Shown here: positions 9,162 to 16,694 of the stretch, in pieces
Layout: the number at the start of each line of letters is the position of its first letter
Numbering within the stretch: the stretch's first letter is position 1
Made by a program: the position numbers and the translations under genes
Source of the DNA: JAIQFL01 sp035295745
Lineage (GTDB): Bacteria > Acidobacteriota > Terriglobia > Bryobacterales > Bryobacteraceae
Assembly: GCA_035295745.1 (NCBI GenBank)
Contig: DATGIL010000072.1
Coordinates: forward strand, 1-64,000
Direction: 5' to 3'
DNA length: 64,000 nt
The notes under the pieces: generated by a model
Seen by the model: only the letters and a program-made list of their open reading frames with translations
What the model was told of the DNA's origin: nothing
Database searches by the model: none

Positions 9162-10928
9162 GTGTCCGAACGGAAGAGAATCTGTGTTGTGGTTTCCAGC
9201 ATTGCGACCGTAGAAGCCTTTCTGCTGGGGCACCTGGCGAGCATGAGTCGTGTTTACGACGTCTGCGTAGTTGCGAACTGTCGGGACAAGGATCGTCTGC
9301 GGCGGCAAGGCTTGGAAATTGACGTTTTATATGCGCCTGTTTTCCGGAATATCTCTCTGTTGAGAGATCTTTTGTGCCTCTTCGTGCTCTTCAGGACGTT
9401 AAGCCGCCACAAGTTCGACGCCGTCCACTCAGTGACGCCCAAGGCGGGGCTCCTTGCGATGCTGGCGGCTACCTTATCGAGAACTCCAGTGAGAATTCAC
9501 ACGTTCACCGGGCAGGTTTGGAAGACACGCACCGGAGCGAGCCGGCAGTTCCTGAAAACTCTCGACCGGATTTTGGCAAGCTGTGCTACGCACGTGCTAG
9601 CCGACAGCCACTCCCAAATGCAGTTCTTGCTGGACCAGAAGGTCATTTCGCCGCAAAAGGCTTCGGTATTGGCTGATGGATCCATTAGCGGCGTGGACCT
9701 GACTCGGTTTTGCCCAAGACCGCAAAGGCGGGTGCAAGCACGATCCGAACTTGGCATCCCGCTGGAAGCAACGGTCTTGGTGTACATTGGCCGCCTCAAG
9801 AGAGATAAGGGAATCCTCGATCTGGCGTCGGCGTTTTCACAGGTTTGCCGGACCGAAAAGAATGTGTATCTGACACTAGTCGGAACAGACGAGGAGGGTC
9901 TGCAACCGCGAATCAATCAGCTTTGCACCTCTTGCAGGGACAAACTGCGCTTTGTGGACTGGACCGAGGTCCCGGAACTCTACATGGCGGGTGCGGACTT
10001 ATTGTGTCTGCCTAGCTACCGCGAGGGATTCAATAACGTGATCCTGGAGTCCGCCGCATGTGAGGTCCCTTCGTTGGCGTCCCGAATCCCGGGCGTGGTG
10101 GATGGAGTGATCGACGAGGTAACCGGCATCCTGCATGAACCCGGCGACATCGAGGCATTGATTGGCGGGATGCATCGCGCCATTCGGAACCCAAGTTGGC
10201 GTGTCGCTCTGGGAAAACGCGCGCGCTTGCACGTTCAACAGGTATTCTCGAGCCAGATCGTGATTAGCGCTCTGCTGAGATACTACCGTGATATATTCTC
10301 GGGCCAACGGACGGCGCCTGCGACGAGAAAATTCCTGGACCTGGTCCTGGCTTTCGTAGTGTCGCTGCTACTGTCGCCGATCTTTGCCTTGGTTGCGATT
10401 GCAGTGCTTGTATGTCTCGGGCGTCCCGTCCTATTCCGGCAGACACGGATCGGATGGTGTCAGCGCACTTTTACCTTCTATAAATTCAGAACCATGACGG
10501 ACGCGCGGGACGGTCGAGGGGCCCTGCTTCCGGACGCGCAACGATTAACGCGGTTGGGGCGGTTTCTCCGTCGACTGAGCCTTGATGAACTTCCTCAACT
10601 ATGGAATGTCTTCAAGGGGGACATGTCCCTGGTCGGGCCAAGACCCCTCTTGCCCGAGTATTTACCGCGCTACACCGCAACCCAGCGCCGTCGGCATGAC
10701 GTGAGGCCAGGAATAACCGGATGGGCGCAAGTCCATGGGCGAAATCGGATCTCGTGGGAAAAGAAGTTCGAATATGACGTCTGGTACGTGGATCACCGCA
10801 ATCTTTGGTTGGACTTGAAGATCCTGGGTCTCACCATCCGTCAGGTGCTGCAACGGGACGGGATTAACCAGGACGGTCATGCGACCACCCAGGAGTTCCG
10901 GGGCAGCGAGGAGACGTTGGTCAAATGA
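9162..10928 (+). CDS. fusion of GT4 glycosyltransferase and PglC-like phosphoglycosyl transferase
   Basis: A two-domain protein of about 588 residues. The first ~385 residues form a GT4 transferase (YIGRLKRDKGILDLA, LPSYREGFNNVILESAACE, HEPGDIEALIGG). The last ~200 residues are a bacterial sugar transferase of the PglC/WcaJ core type: one hydrophobic re-entrant segment (LDLVLAFVVSLLLSPIFALV), the RQTRIGWCQRTFTFYKFRTM segment, SLDELPQLWNVFKGDMSLVG, and PGITGWAQVHGRN followed by FEYDVWYV. Such domains move a sugar phosphate from a UDP-sugar to undecaprenyl phosphate to begin a glycan. The GTG at 9162 has GAGG eight bases upstream and starts after the previous stop; in-frame TTG at 9090 and GTG at 9123 are alternatives. 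Fusing the initiating enzyme and a following glycosyltransferase is unusual. Confidence 0.88.
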   Translation: MSERKRICVVVSSIATVEAFLLGHLASMSRVYDVCVVANCRDKDRLRRQGLEIDVLYAPVFRNISLLRDLLCLFVLFRTLSRHKFDAVHSVTPKAGLLAMLAATLSRTPVRIHTFTGQVWKTRTGASRQFLKTLDRILASCATHVLADSHSQMQFLLDQKVISPQKASVLADGSISGVDLTRFCPRPQRRVQARSELGIPLEATVLVYIGRLKRDKGILDLASAFSQVCRTEKNVYLTLVGTDEEGLQPRINQLCTSCRDKLRFVDWTEVPELYMAGADLLCLPSYREGFNNVILESAACEVPSLASRIPGVVDGVIDEVTGILHEPGDIEALIGGMHRAIRNPSWRVALGKRARLHVQQVFSSQIVISALLRYYRDIFSGQRTAPATRKFLDLVLAFVVSLLLSPIFALVAIAVLVCLGRPVLFRQTRIGWCQRTFTFYKFRTMTDARDGRGALLPDAQRLTRLGRFLRRLSLDELPQLWNVFKGDMSLVGPRPLLPEYLPRYTATQRRRHDVRPGITGWAQVHGRNRISWEKKFEYDVWYVDHRNLWLDLKILGLTIRQVLQRDGINQDGHATTQEFRGSEETLVK

Positions 10929-11623
10929 GCGATCTGATTATCTGGGGGGCGGGTGGTCACGGGAAAGTAGTGTTGGACGTGGCGCGCAGCATGGGGCGAT
11001 ATGCGGACATACGGTTTGTCGACGACGATCCGGCCAGGGTTGGGCAGAAGTTCTGCGGTTGCCGGGTGGAGAAGGGCGGGGAACCCGGCACGGAAGCCGG
11101 TTTGGAATTCGTAATCGCGATCGGCGGGAATCGCATTCGGGCGCTCCGATACATGAAGATGCAGTTGATTGGGATTCGTTGCGCCACATTGCTGCACTCG
11201 GCCGCCTTGGTCTCCGATTCCGCCAGCGTTGGATCCGGTTCGGTGGTGATGGCTGGCGCCATCATCAACGCCCAAGCTCGCGTCGGCACGAACTGCATCA
11301 TCAATACTGGCGCCATTGTGGAACATGACTGCTGGATTGGGGATCATTGCCATATTTCTCCGAGGGCGGTTCTCGGGGGCGAAGTCGTGGTCCGGCCATA
11401 TGCTCACGTTGGCATCGGCGCCGTGGTTTTGCCCCGAGTGACCATTGGCGAGGGGGCAGTTGTCGGCGCGGGAGCCGTAGTCATCCACTCTGTCGAGCCG
11501 AACTGCACTGTTGTGGGCGTCCCCGCTCGAGTTCGACCGCCAAAACCGGAGGAGTTCCCAACTCACGGCCATGAACCTCCGAGCTCAAGTCCGGGCCCAA
11601 CCCGGCGTCCTGCTGAGGGATGA
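10925..11623 (+). CDS. PglD/NeuD-family sugar acetyltransferase
   Basis: A 232-residue protein of the sialic acid O-acetyltransferase/PglD family. The N-terminal Rossmann-like part opens with LIIWGAGGHGKVVLDVA and the C-terminal half is a left-handed beta-helix (SDSASVGSGSVVMAGAIINA, NTGAIVEHDCWIGDHCHISP, VTIGEGAVVGAGAVV, VVGVPARVRPP). The catalytic histidine of the family fits VEHDCWIGDH. PglD N-acetylates the 4-amino group of a UDP-4-amino-sugar, the last step to UDP-di-N-acetylbacillosamine. It starts with an ATGA overlap on the PglC-like fusion and precedes the PglE-like aminotransferase, which supports that role. Confidence 0.85.
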   Translation: MSDLIIWGAGGHGKVVLDVARSMGRYADIRFVDDDPARVGQKFCGCRVEKGGEPGTEAGLEFVIAIGGNRIRALRYMKMQLIGIRCATLLHSAALVSDSASVGSGSVVMAGAIINAQARVGTNCIINTGAIVEHDCWIGDHCHISPRAVLGGEVVVRPYAHVGIGAVVLPRVTIGEGAVVGAGAVVIHSVEPNCTVVGVPARVRPPKPEEFPTHGHEPPSSSPGPTRRPAEG

Positions 11624-11653
11624 CTGGAGATTTTTCTATCTGCGAAACATGCC

Positions 11654-12805
11654 ATGCTAAAGATCCTCCTTTCGATCCCACATATGGGCGGGCACGAAGA
11701 AGCCTACATTCGAGAAGCTTTCTCTTCGAACTGGCTGTCCACGGTAGGCCCAAACATTCTAGCCTTTGAGGAAGCGTTTACCCGCAAAATCGGCCTTCCA
11801 TGCGTCGCCCTCGGGAGCGGAACGGCAGCGATTCACCTGGGTTTGCGACTTCTCGGAGTCGGTCCGGGCGATGAGGTATTCTGTCCGACCCTCACCTTCG
11901 TCGCCACCGCCAATCCGATTCGCTATTTAGGTGCGGACCCCGCCTTTCTTGACAGCGACCCCGCCACCTGGAACCTGGACCCGCAGGTTCTCGCCGATGT
12001 GCTCGCGAAACGGGCGCGCGCGAATCGGCTGCCGCGCGCCGTGATCGTAGTCCACCTCTTCGGCCAGTGTGCCGACATGGATCCGATTCTCCAGACGTGT
12101 CAGAGGTACGAAGTTCCAGTCTTGGAGGATGCCGCCGAAGCGCTGGGCGCGCACTACAAAGGCAGACCTACGGGCACTCTGGGACAGGTAGCGGCTTTCT
12201 CCTTCAACGGAAACAAGATCATTACCACGACTGGCGGAGGCATGCTCGTCTCCTCAAACGCAACCTGGGTCGAGAAGGCCCGCTTCTGGTCTCAGCAGGC
12301 TCGCGATCCTGGAATTGCCTACGAGCACTCCGAGACCGGTTATAACTACCGCATGAGCAACGTCCTCGCGGGAATTGGCCGCGGCCAACTCGAGGTCCTC
12401 GATCTCCGGGTACGGCAGCGCCGCGACGTTGCCATCCGCTACAACGCAGCCTTCGCGGAACTGCCGGGTATCACCTGGATGCCGCAGGCCTCCTACGGGC
12501 TGCATACCAACTGGCTGAGTTGCTTCCTTATCAATGAACAACGCTTCGGTTGCACACGCGACGACTTAATCCAGCGCCTGAACGGCGCCGGTGTCGAATC
12601 CCGCCCGGTGTGGAAACCAATGCACCTGCAGCCGCTCTATGAGTCTTGTCCGTGCTTTGGGGGAGCCGTTGCCGAAGATCTGTTTCGGCGTGGAGTCTGC
12701 CTGCCCAGTTCCAGCAGCCTGCCGGTGGCGCAACAGGAGTACGTCATCGACCAGGTCTACGCCGCCGCCGGAAAGCCACGGAAAGTTGGGTGCGCGATGG
12801 CATGA
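11654..12805 (+). CDS. DegT/DnrJ/EryC1/StrS aminotransferase (PglE-like)
   Basis: A 383-residue PLP-dependent sugar aminotransferase. The opening IPHMGGHEEAYIREAFSSNW resembles PglE-type enzymes that make UDP-4-amino-4,6-dideoxy-GlcNAc. The PLP site is visible: ALGSGTAAIHLGL (phosphate-binding), EDAAEALGAHYKGRPTG, and the Schiff-base lysine in FSFNGNKIITTTGGG near residue 187. It uses a 4-keto sugar made by a PglF-like dehydratase, which is not encoded in this window. Its stop overlaps the next gene as ATGA. Substrate is inferred from family and neighbours. Confidence 0.88.
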   Translation: MLKILLSIPHMGGHEEAYIREAFSSNWLSTVGPNILAFEEAFTRKIGLPCVALGSGTAAIHLGLRLLGVGPGDEVFCPTLTFVATANPIRYLGADPAFLDSDPATWNLDPQVLADVLAKRARANRLPRAVIVVHLFGQCADMDPILQTCQRYEVPVLEDAAEALGAHYKGRPTGTLGQVAAFSFNGNKIITTTGGGMLVSSNATWVEKARFWSQQARDPGIAYEHSETGYNYRMSNVLAGIGRGQLEVLDLRVRQRRDVAIRYNAAFAELPGITWMPQASYGLHTNWLSCFLINEQRFGCTRDDLIQRLNGAGVESRPVWKPMHLQPLYESCPCFGGAVAEDLFRRGVCLPSSSSLPVAQQEYVIDQVYAAAGKPRKVGCAMA

Positions 12806-14049
12806 AGACTGCGCTCGTCATTCCCGCTCTCGCGTTGCTGGCCGGGTTGGCAGCCGCCGGCACGTGGTCGGTCCGTATCGGCTTGGCGGACGCCTGGGCT
12901 CGCCAGGAGACGATTGCGGCCACCAACTGCGCGATTGCGCTCGTTCCTGACGCTGCGGAGTATCGCATACAGTTGGCAGAGTTATCGGCCGATGAGAATC
13001 CGCAAGTCGCCGAGGAGGCCCTCCGCCGGGCTGTCGCGTTGAATCCCTGGGATTCGCCGTCGTGGATCGCTCTCGGCCTGCGGGCCGAGAGGAATGGCGA
13101 CCAGCAGCGAGCCGAACAAGATCTTCTGAGAGCCGCGAGTGTGGAGCGCGGGTTTCAGCCGCAATGGACGCTGGCTAGTTACTACTTGCGCCATCAGGAC
13201 ATGGCGGCCTTCTGGACCTGGGCCAAGGGCGCGCTGGAAATTGGGTCGGTAGATCCTCGCCCGATTTTTCAACTGTGCGGGAGAGTGAATGAGGATGGAC
13301 GGCTCCTCGATCGCCTGGATATTCGCAGTCCAGCTACGGCCGCAGCCTATGTGGCGTATCTCCTGGATCAGAAGCAGGTCGACTTCATCGGCCCGGCGAT
13401 GGGGCGCGTTCTTGCCGCGAGACGGCCAGAGGACCTGCCGGTCCTGCTCACCCTATGCGATCGTCTGCTCGAATCGGCACATGTAGACGAGGCCGCATCC
13501 CTTTGGGACCAACTAGCGGAACGGGGAGCAGTTCCCTCCCGGAAATCACAGGACGTCGACCAACTACTAGTCGATCCAAACTTCGCGAGCCCACCGTCCC
13601 CGCAAGGGTTCGGCTGGCGGCTTTCCGTGACCAAAGGAGTCGACATTGCGCGGGATGGCGATTCGCAAGGGCTTCGCATCACCTTCTCGGGAAGTCAGCC
13701 GGAAGCCGGGGAAGCGGTCGGACAATGGGTCCAGGTCCAAGGCAACTCGTCATACGATCTTCGCTGCGCCTATCGTACAAATTCGATCGCAAGCCACGCC
13801 GGAATCTTTTGGCGCATCACCGATCGGAATGGGGCCGTCCTGCGAGATGGTCAAAGTCTGACCTCTGCCGCGGATGCCGAGCAGGTATCTTCTTTCGAGA
13901 CACCTCCCGCGTGCCGCCTCGTTCGTTTGTCTCTCTGGTATCAGCGCATGCCGGGCACGACTCGCCCGGAAGGCGACTTGTTTCTGAAGCGTGTCACCAT
14001 GCGACCTGCGGATCAGGCGCCCGCACGAGGCTCGCGCGTCAAGAAATAA
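12802..14049 (+). CDS. membrane-anchored TPR protein closing the glycan operon
   Basis: About 415 residues. An N-terminal hydrophobic segment (TALVIPALALLAGLAAAGTW) is a signal anchor; then come TPR-like helices from about 45 to 135, including EALRRAVALNPWDSPSWIAL and AEQDLLRAASVERG; the final ~120 residues (from GWRLSVTKG on) look like a beta-sandwich similar to carbohydrate-binding folds. The start at 12802 forms ATGA with the aminotransferase stop, so it is co-translated. TPR proteins are common partners of polysaccharide ligases and export complexes, which suggests a periplasmic scaffold, but the exact job is unknown. The last 37 bases overlap a convergent minus-strand gene. Confidence 0.75.
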   Translation: MKTALVIPALALLAGLAAAGTWSVRIGLADAWARQETIAATNCAIALVPDAAEYRIQLAELSADENPQVAEEALRRAVALNPWDSPSWIALGLRAERNGDQQRAEQDLLRAASVERGFQPQWTLASYYLRHQDMAAFWTWAKGALEIGSVDPRPIFQLCGRVNEDGRLLDRLDIRSPATAAAYVAYLLDQKQVDFIGPAMGRVLAARRPEDLPVLLTLCDRLLESAHVDEAASLWDQLAERGAVPSRKSQDVDQLLVDPNFASPPSPQGFGWRLSVTKGVDIARDGDSQGLRITFSGSQPEAGEAVGQWVQVQGNSSYDLRCAYRTNSIASHAGIFWRITDRNGAVLRDGQSLTSAADAEQVSSFETPPACRLVRLSLWYQRMPGTTRPEGDLFLKRVTMRPADQAPARGSRVKK

Positions 14050-14327
14050 AGGATCGCCCCGAAAACCAGTAATGCCAAGCCGTAGAGCAGTAACTCTCGC
14101 TGCTTCCGCCTCCGCGCGCCGGCGGCGCGGGTAGCCGCAATTTCCCGCTCGACTCTCGAATCAGTGGACCGCTTGACAGGCGGGTCTGCTTTCCGGCGTT
14201 GTAGGAAATGATGATGGCAGGCGTGACAATCGTACGGGTAAAACCCCACTACACTTGCCACGTGCTCCACGAGCCTGGTCCGATGGGACCGATGGGCACG
14301 GTCCTTCCTGCATTTGGGGCACACCAT
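14013..14327 (-). CDS. small zinc-ribbon membrane protein
   Basis: A 104-residue protein. A zinc-ribbon-like pair of knuckles, CPKCRKDRAHRS at the N-terminus and YDCHACHHHF near residue 35, is followed by a charged linker and a single C-terminal membrane segment (LLLYGLALLVFGAILYFL). Both cysteine pairs and the tail anchor argue that it is a real gene despite its size. It converges on the glycan cluster and overlaps its last gene by 37 bases. Function unknown; the layout recalls small membrane-associated metal-binding proteins. Confidence 0.65.
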   Translation of the reverse strand: MVCPKCRKDRAHRSHRTRLVEHVASVVGFYPYDCHACHHHFLQRRKADPPVKRSTDSRVEREIAATRAAGARRRKQRELLLYGLALLVFGAILYFLTREPRAGA

Positions 14328-14432
14328 ATCATTCAGGTGGAAATTGAATTGTAATTCAGCGCGCCTTTGAATCCAAGATATTCCCGAATTATTTTCAAAT
14401 TTTCAGTCCACAAATAGGATTACCAGATCATA

Positions 14433-15776
14433 TTATTTTAAATCTGCAGACCGGCTTGACCAGACCAGAACCAGCCCGCTGCCGATCGGGATCAACGCCG
14501 CGCACAGCCCGATCCAGATTCCCGCAGCGCCCCAACCCCGCGGAAAGCACAAGATATACGCCACAGGGAGTCCGATGATCCAGTAGCCTACGAAATGCGC
14601 AAACATCGAAGTCCTCGTATCTCCCAAACCACGAAGCGCCCCCGTCGCCACTACCTGGACTCCGTCGAAGAGCTCGAGGAACGCAGCGATGCGCAACAGG
14701 ACCGCCCCGATGCCCACCACCGCCGCATCGCCAATGAAGATGCGCATGATTGCCCGAGGCGCCATCCAAAAGCTGAGCCCCGCGGCACCCATGAAGATGA
14801 CGCTCAACAGCAGAGCCGCCCATCCGGCCGCCGACGCTCCCTCGGCGTCCCGGCGCCCAATCGCATGTCCAACCCGGACCGCCGCCGCCGAGCTAATACC
14901 CACGGGCACCATGTACGTCGCCGAAATCACCAGCACGGCGATGCTGTGTGCCGCCAGAGAAGCCTCGTCCAATCGGGCCACCAGCACCGCCACCACACCG
15001 AACACCGCGCCTTCAAATGCGAATTGGCCTCCGGCCGGTAGTCCCAGCTTCACCAGGTGTCGGATCTGCGAGAAATCTGGACGCCATGAAATATCGATTA
15101 GCAGATTGCTGGTCCGCAACGACTCCCAAAGGATCGAGCCCAGTAACACCACGGCCATATAAGCGCGCGCGAACGTTGTCGACCAGCCCGAGCCCTCCAA
15201 GCCCATCGGCCGCACGCCCCAGTGTCCATACATCAGCACCCAGTCGCCAACCAGGTTCACCACGTTCGCGCTCACCAACGCGAATGCCACCGGCTTTACG
15301 ATCCCCACCGCCTGCGCATATCGCCGGAATGCGGTGAACAGCAGCAGAGGCGCGAGGCTCCATGTGAACGCCTTGAGGAACGGCACCAGTTGCGCCATCA
15401 CATGCGGATTCGTCCCCGCCATCCGCAGCAACGGGACCGTTCCCCAGATCGCGGCGCCCAGAACGGGTGACATGCCAAGCGCGAGCCAGGTTCCGTTCAC
15501 CAGCCAATGCCGGCACTCTTGCAGGTTCTTCGCCCCGAACGCCTGCGCCACGTACGTGTCGAGGCTCAACAGTACGCCTACCCCCAGCGCGGCGATCGGG
15601 TAAAACATGATGTTGCCGAGACTGCCGGCGCCCACGGCAGCGGCGCCGAGACGCCCTGCCATAACCGTGTCCACCACCCCCATCGCCATCCATCCCAGTT
15701 CTGCCAGCGCCAGCGGCGCAGCCAGATTCAACATGGGACGAAATTCCCGCCGCAAGCTAATCCAGGAGGCGGACAT
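14433..15776 (-). CDS. MATE-family multidrug/sodium antiporter (NorM type)
   Basis: A 447-residue polytopic membrane protein with about twelve helices. Typical MATE sequence is seen near the N-terminus (LALAELGWMAMGVVDTVMAGR, then GNIMFYPIAALGVGVLLSLDT and VAQAFGAKN) and in the second half (EGAVFGVVAVLVARLDEASL, RVGHAIGRRDAEGA, GLGDTRTSM). MATE proteins export cationic drugs or metabolites using sodium or protons. It lies next to the glycan cluster but on the other strand, and its sequence is of the exporter type rather than a Wzx flippase, so a role in glycan export is not implied. Confidence 0.9.
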   Translation of the reverse strand: MSASWISLRREFRPMLNLAAPLALAELGWMAMGVVDTVMAGRLGAAAVGAGSLGNIMFYPIAALGVGVLLSLDTYVAQAFGAKNLQECRHWLVNGTWLALGMSPVLGAAIWGTVPLLRMAGTNPHVMAQLVPFLKAFTWSLAPLLLFTAFRRYAQAVGIVKPVAFALVSANVVNLVGDWVLMYGHWGVRPMGLEGSGWSTTFARAYMAVVLLGSILWESLRTSNLLIDISWRPDFSQIRHLVKLGLPAGGQFAFEGAVFGVVAVLVARLDEASLAAHSIAVLVISATYMVPVGISSAAAVRVGHAIGRRDAEGASAAGWAALLLSVIFMGAAGLSFWMAPRAIMRIFIGDAAVVGIGAVLLRIAAFLELFDGVQVVATGALRGLGDTRTSMFAHFVGYWIIGLPVAYILCFPRGWGAAGIWIGLCAALIPIGSGLVLVWSSRSADLK

Positions 15777-15782
15777 GCGGAT

Positions 15783-16694
15783 TCAGGCCCGGGGATGAGC
15801 CTTGTCGTACACGGCCATCAGATCCACCAGTGATACCTGGGTGTACTTCTGCGTTGTAGAGAGCCGCGCGTGGCCCAGCAGTTCCTGGATGGAGCGAAGG
15901 TCTGCGCCGTCGGCCAGCAGGTGCGTCGCATAGGCGTGCCGGAAGCTGTGCGGATGAATCGAGGGATCGCCACTCAGATACGTCGCATAGAATTTGACGA
16001 TTCCGTGAATTCCACGGATGGTCAGTCGCCCTTTGCGACAATTCAGAAAAACCGCCATCTCGTCGCGCACCACCGGACGTTGCTCCAGATACCGCTCCAG
16101 CGCCTCGGCAGCTTTTCCCGGCAGCGGAACCTGCCGCACTTTGCGGCCCTTGCCGCGTACGCGAATCCATCTCTCGCCGCGGTCCAAATCCTCGAGATTG
16201 AGACCCGCCAGTTCGCTGACACGTACCCCGCACCCGTAGAGCAGCTCGAAGATGGCGCGATCGCGCAATGGGTACGGCCGTTCCAGCTTCTCGTCACCGA
16301 CTCCATCGATCAGACCATTGACCTGCTCTTCGGTCATCACTTCAGGAAGCTTCTTCGGCGCCTTCGGGGTCCGCACCAGTTTCGCCACGTTCACCGGAAT
16401 CACACCCTCGCGCAGCATAAATGCGAAGAGGCCGCGGATCGCCGCCAGTTTGCGCCGGATCGTGACGGCGATCAGCCCGTCGCGATAGAGTCCCGCCAAC
16501 CACTCGCGCAAGATCAGTAGATCGATCGCCTCCGGTTCTGGCGGCGCGAGATCGGGCGGCGCCAGAAACTCCAGGAACTGCCGTAAATCGGCCTCGTATG
16601 CCGTCACCGTATGCGGCGAAGCTCCCTCGCGCACCAGCTCCTGCAAATAGCGTTCGACCTGCGTGGCGAGCTTCACAGCGCCGCTCCTTGCCAC
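15783..16694 (-). CDS. xerC: tyrosine recombinase XerC/XerD family
   Basis: A 303-residue tyrosine recombinase with the SAM-like N-terminal domain (ATQVERYLQELVREGASPHT) and the catalytic domain. Active-site residues are visible: the arginine in GCGVRVSELAGLNLEDLD, the HSFRHAYATHLL box, LGHARLSTTQKYT with the His and the Tyr nucleophile. Length matches Xer enzymes that resolve chromosome dimers at dif, not phage integrases. Its start overlaps the end of trmFO by 22 bases, an arrangement known from Firmicutes (gid-codV), which supports a chromosomal Xer role. XerC versus XerD cannot be settled here. Confidence 0.88.
   Translation of the reverse strand: MARSGAVKLATQVERYLQELVREGASPHTVTAYEADLRQFLEFLAPPDLAPPEPEAIDLLILREWLAGLYRDGLIAVTIRRKLAAIRGLFAFMLREGVIPVNVAKLVRTPKAPKKLPEVMTEEQVNGLIDGVGDEKLERPYPLRDRAIFELLYGCGVRVSELAGLNLEDLDRGERWIRVRGKGRKVRQVPLPGKAAEALERYLEQRPVVRDEMAVFLNCRKGRLTIRGIHGIVKFYATYLSGDPSIHPHSFRHAYATHLLADGADLRSIQELLGHARLSTTQKYTQVSLVDLMAVYDKAHPRA

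Noticed and set aside
14433..15776. Wzx-type flippase for the glycan cluster
   Set aside because: Sequence follows the NorM/DinF MATE pattern and the gene is on the opposite strand to the glycan operon.
15783..16694. phage or transposon integrase
   Set aside because: Length and motifs are those of Xer recombinases and it overlaps trmFO; no att-like repeats or phage genes are nearby.
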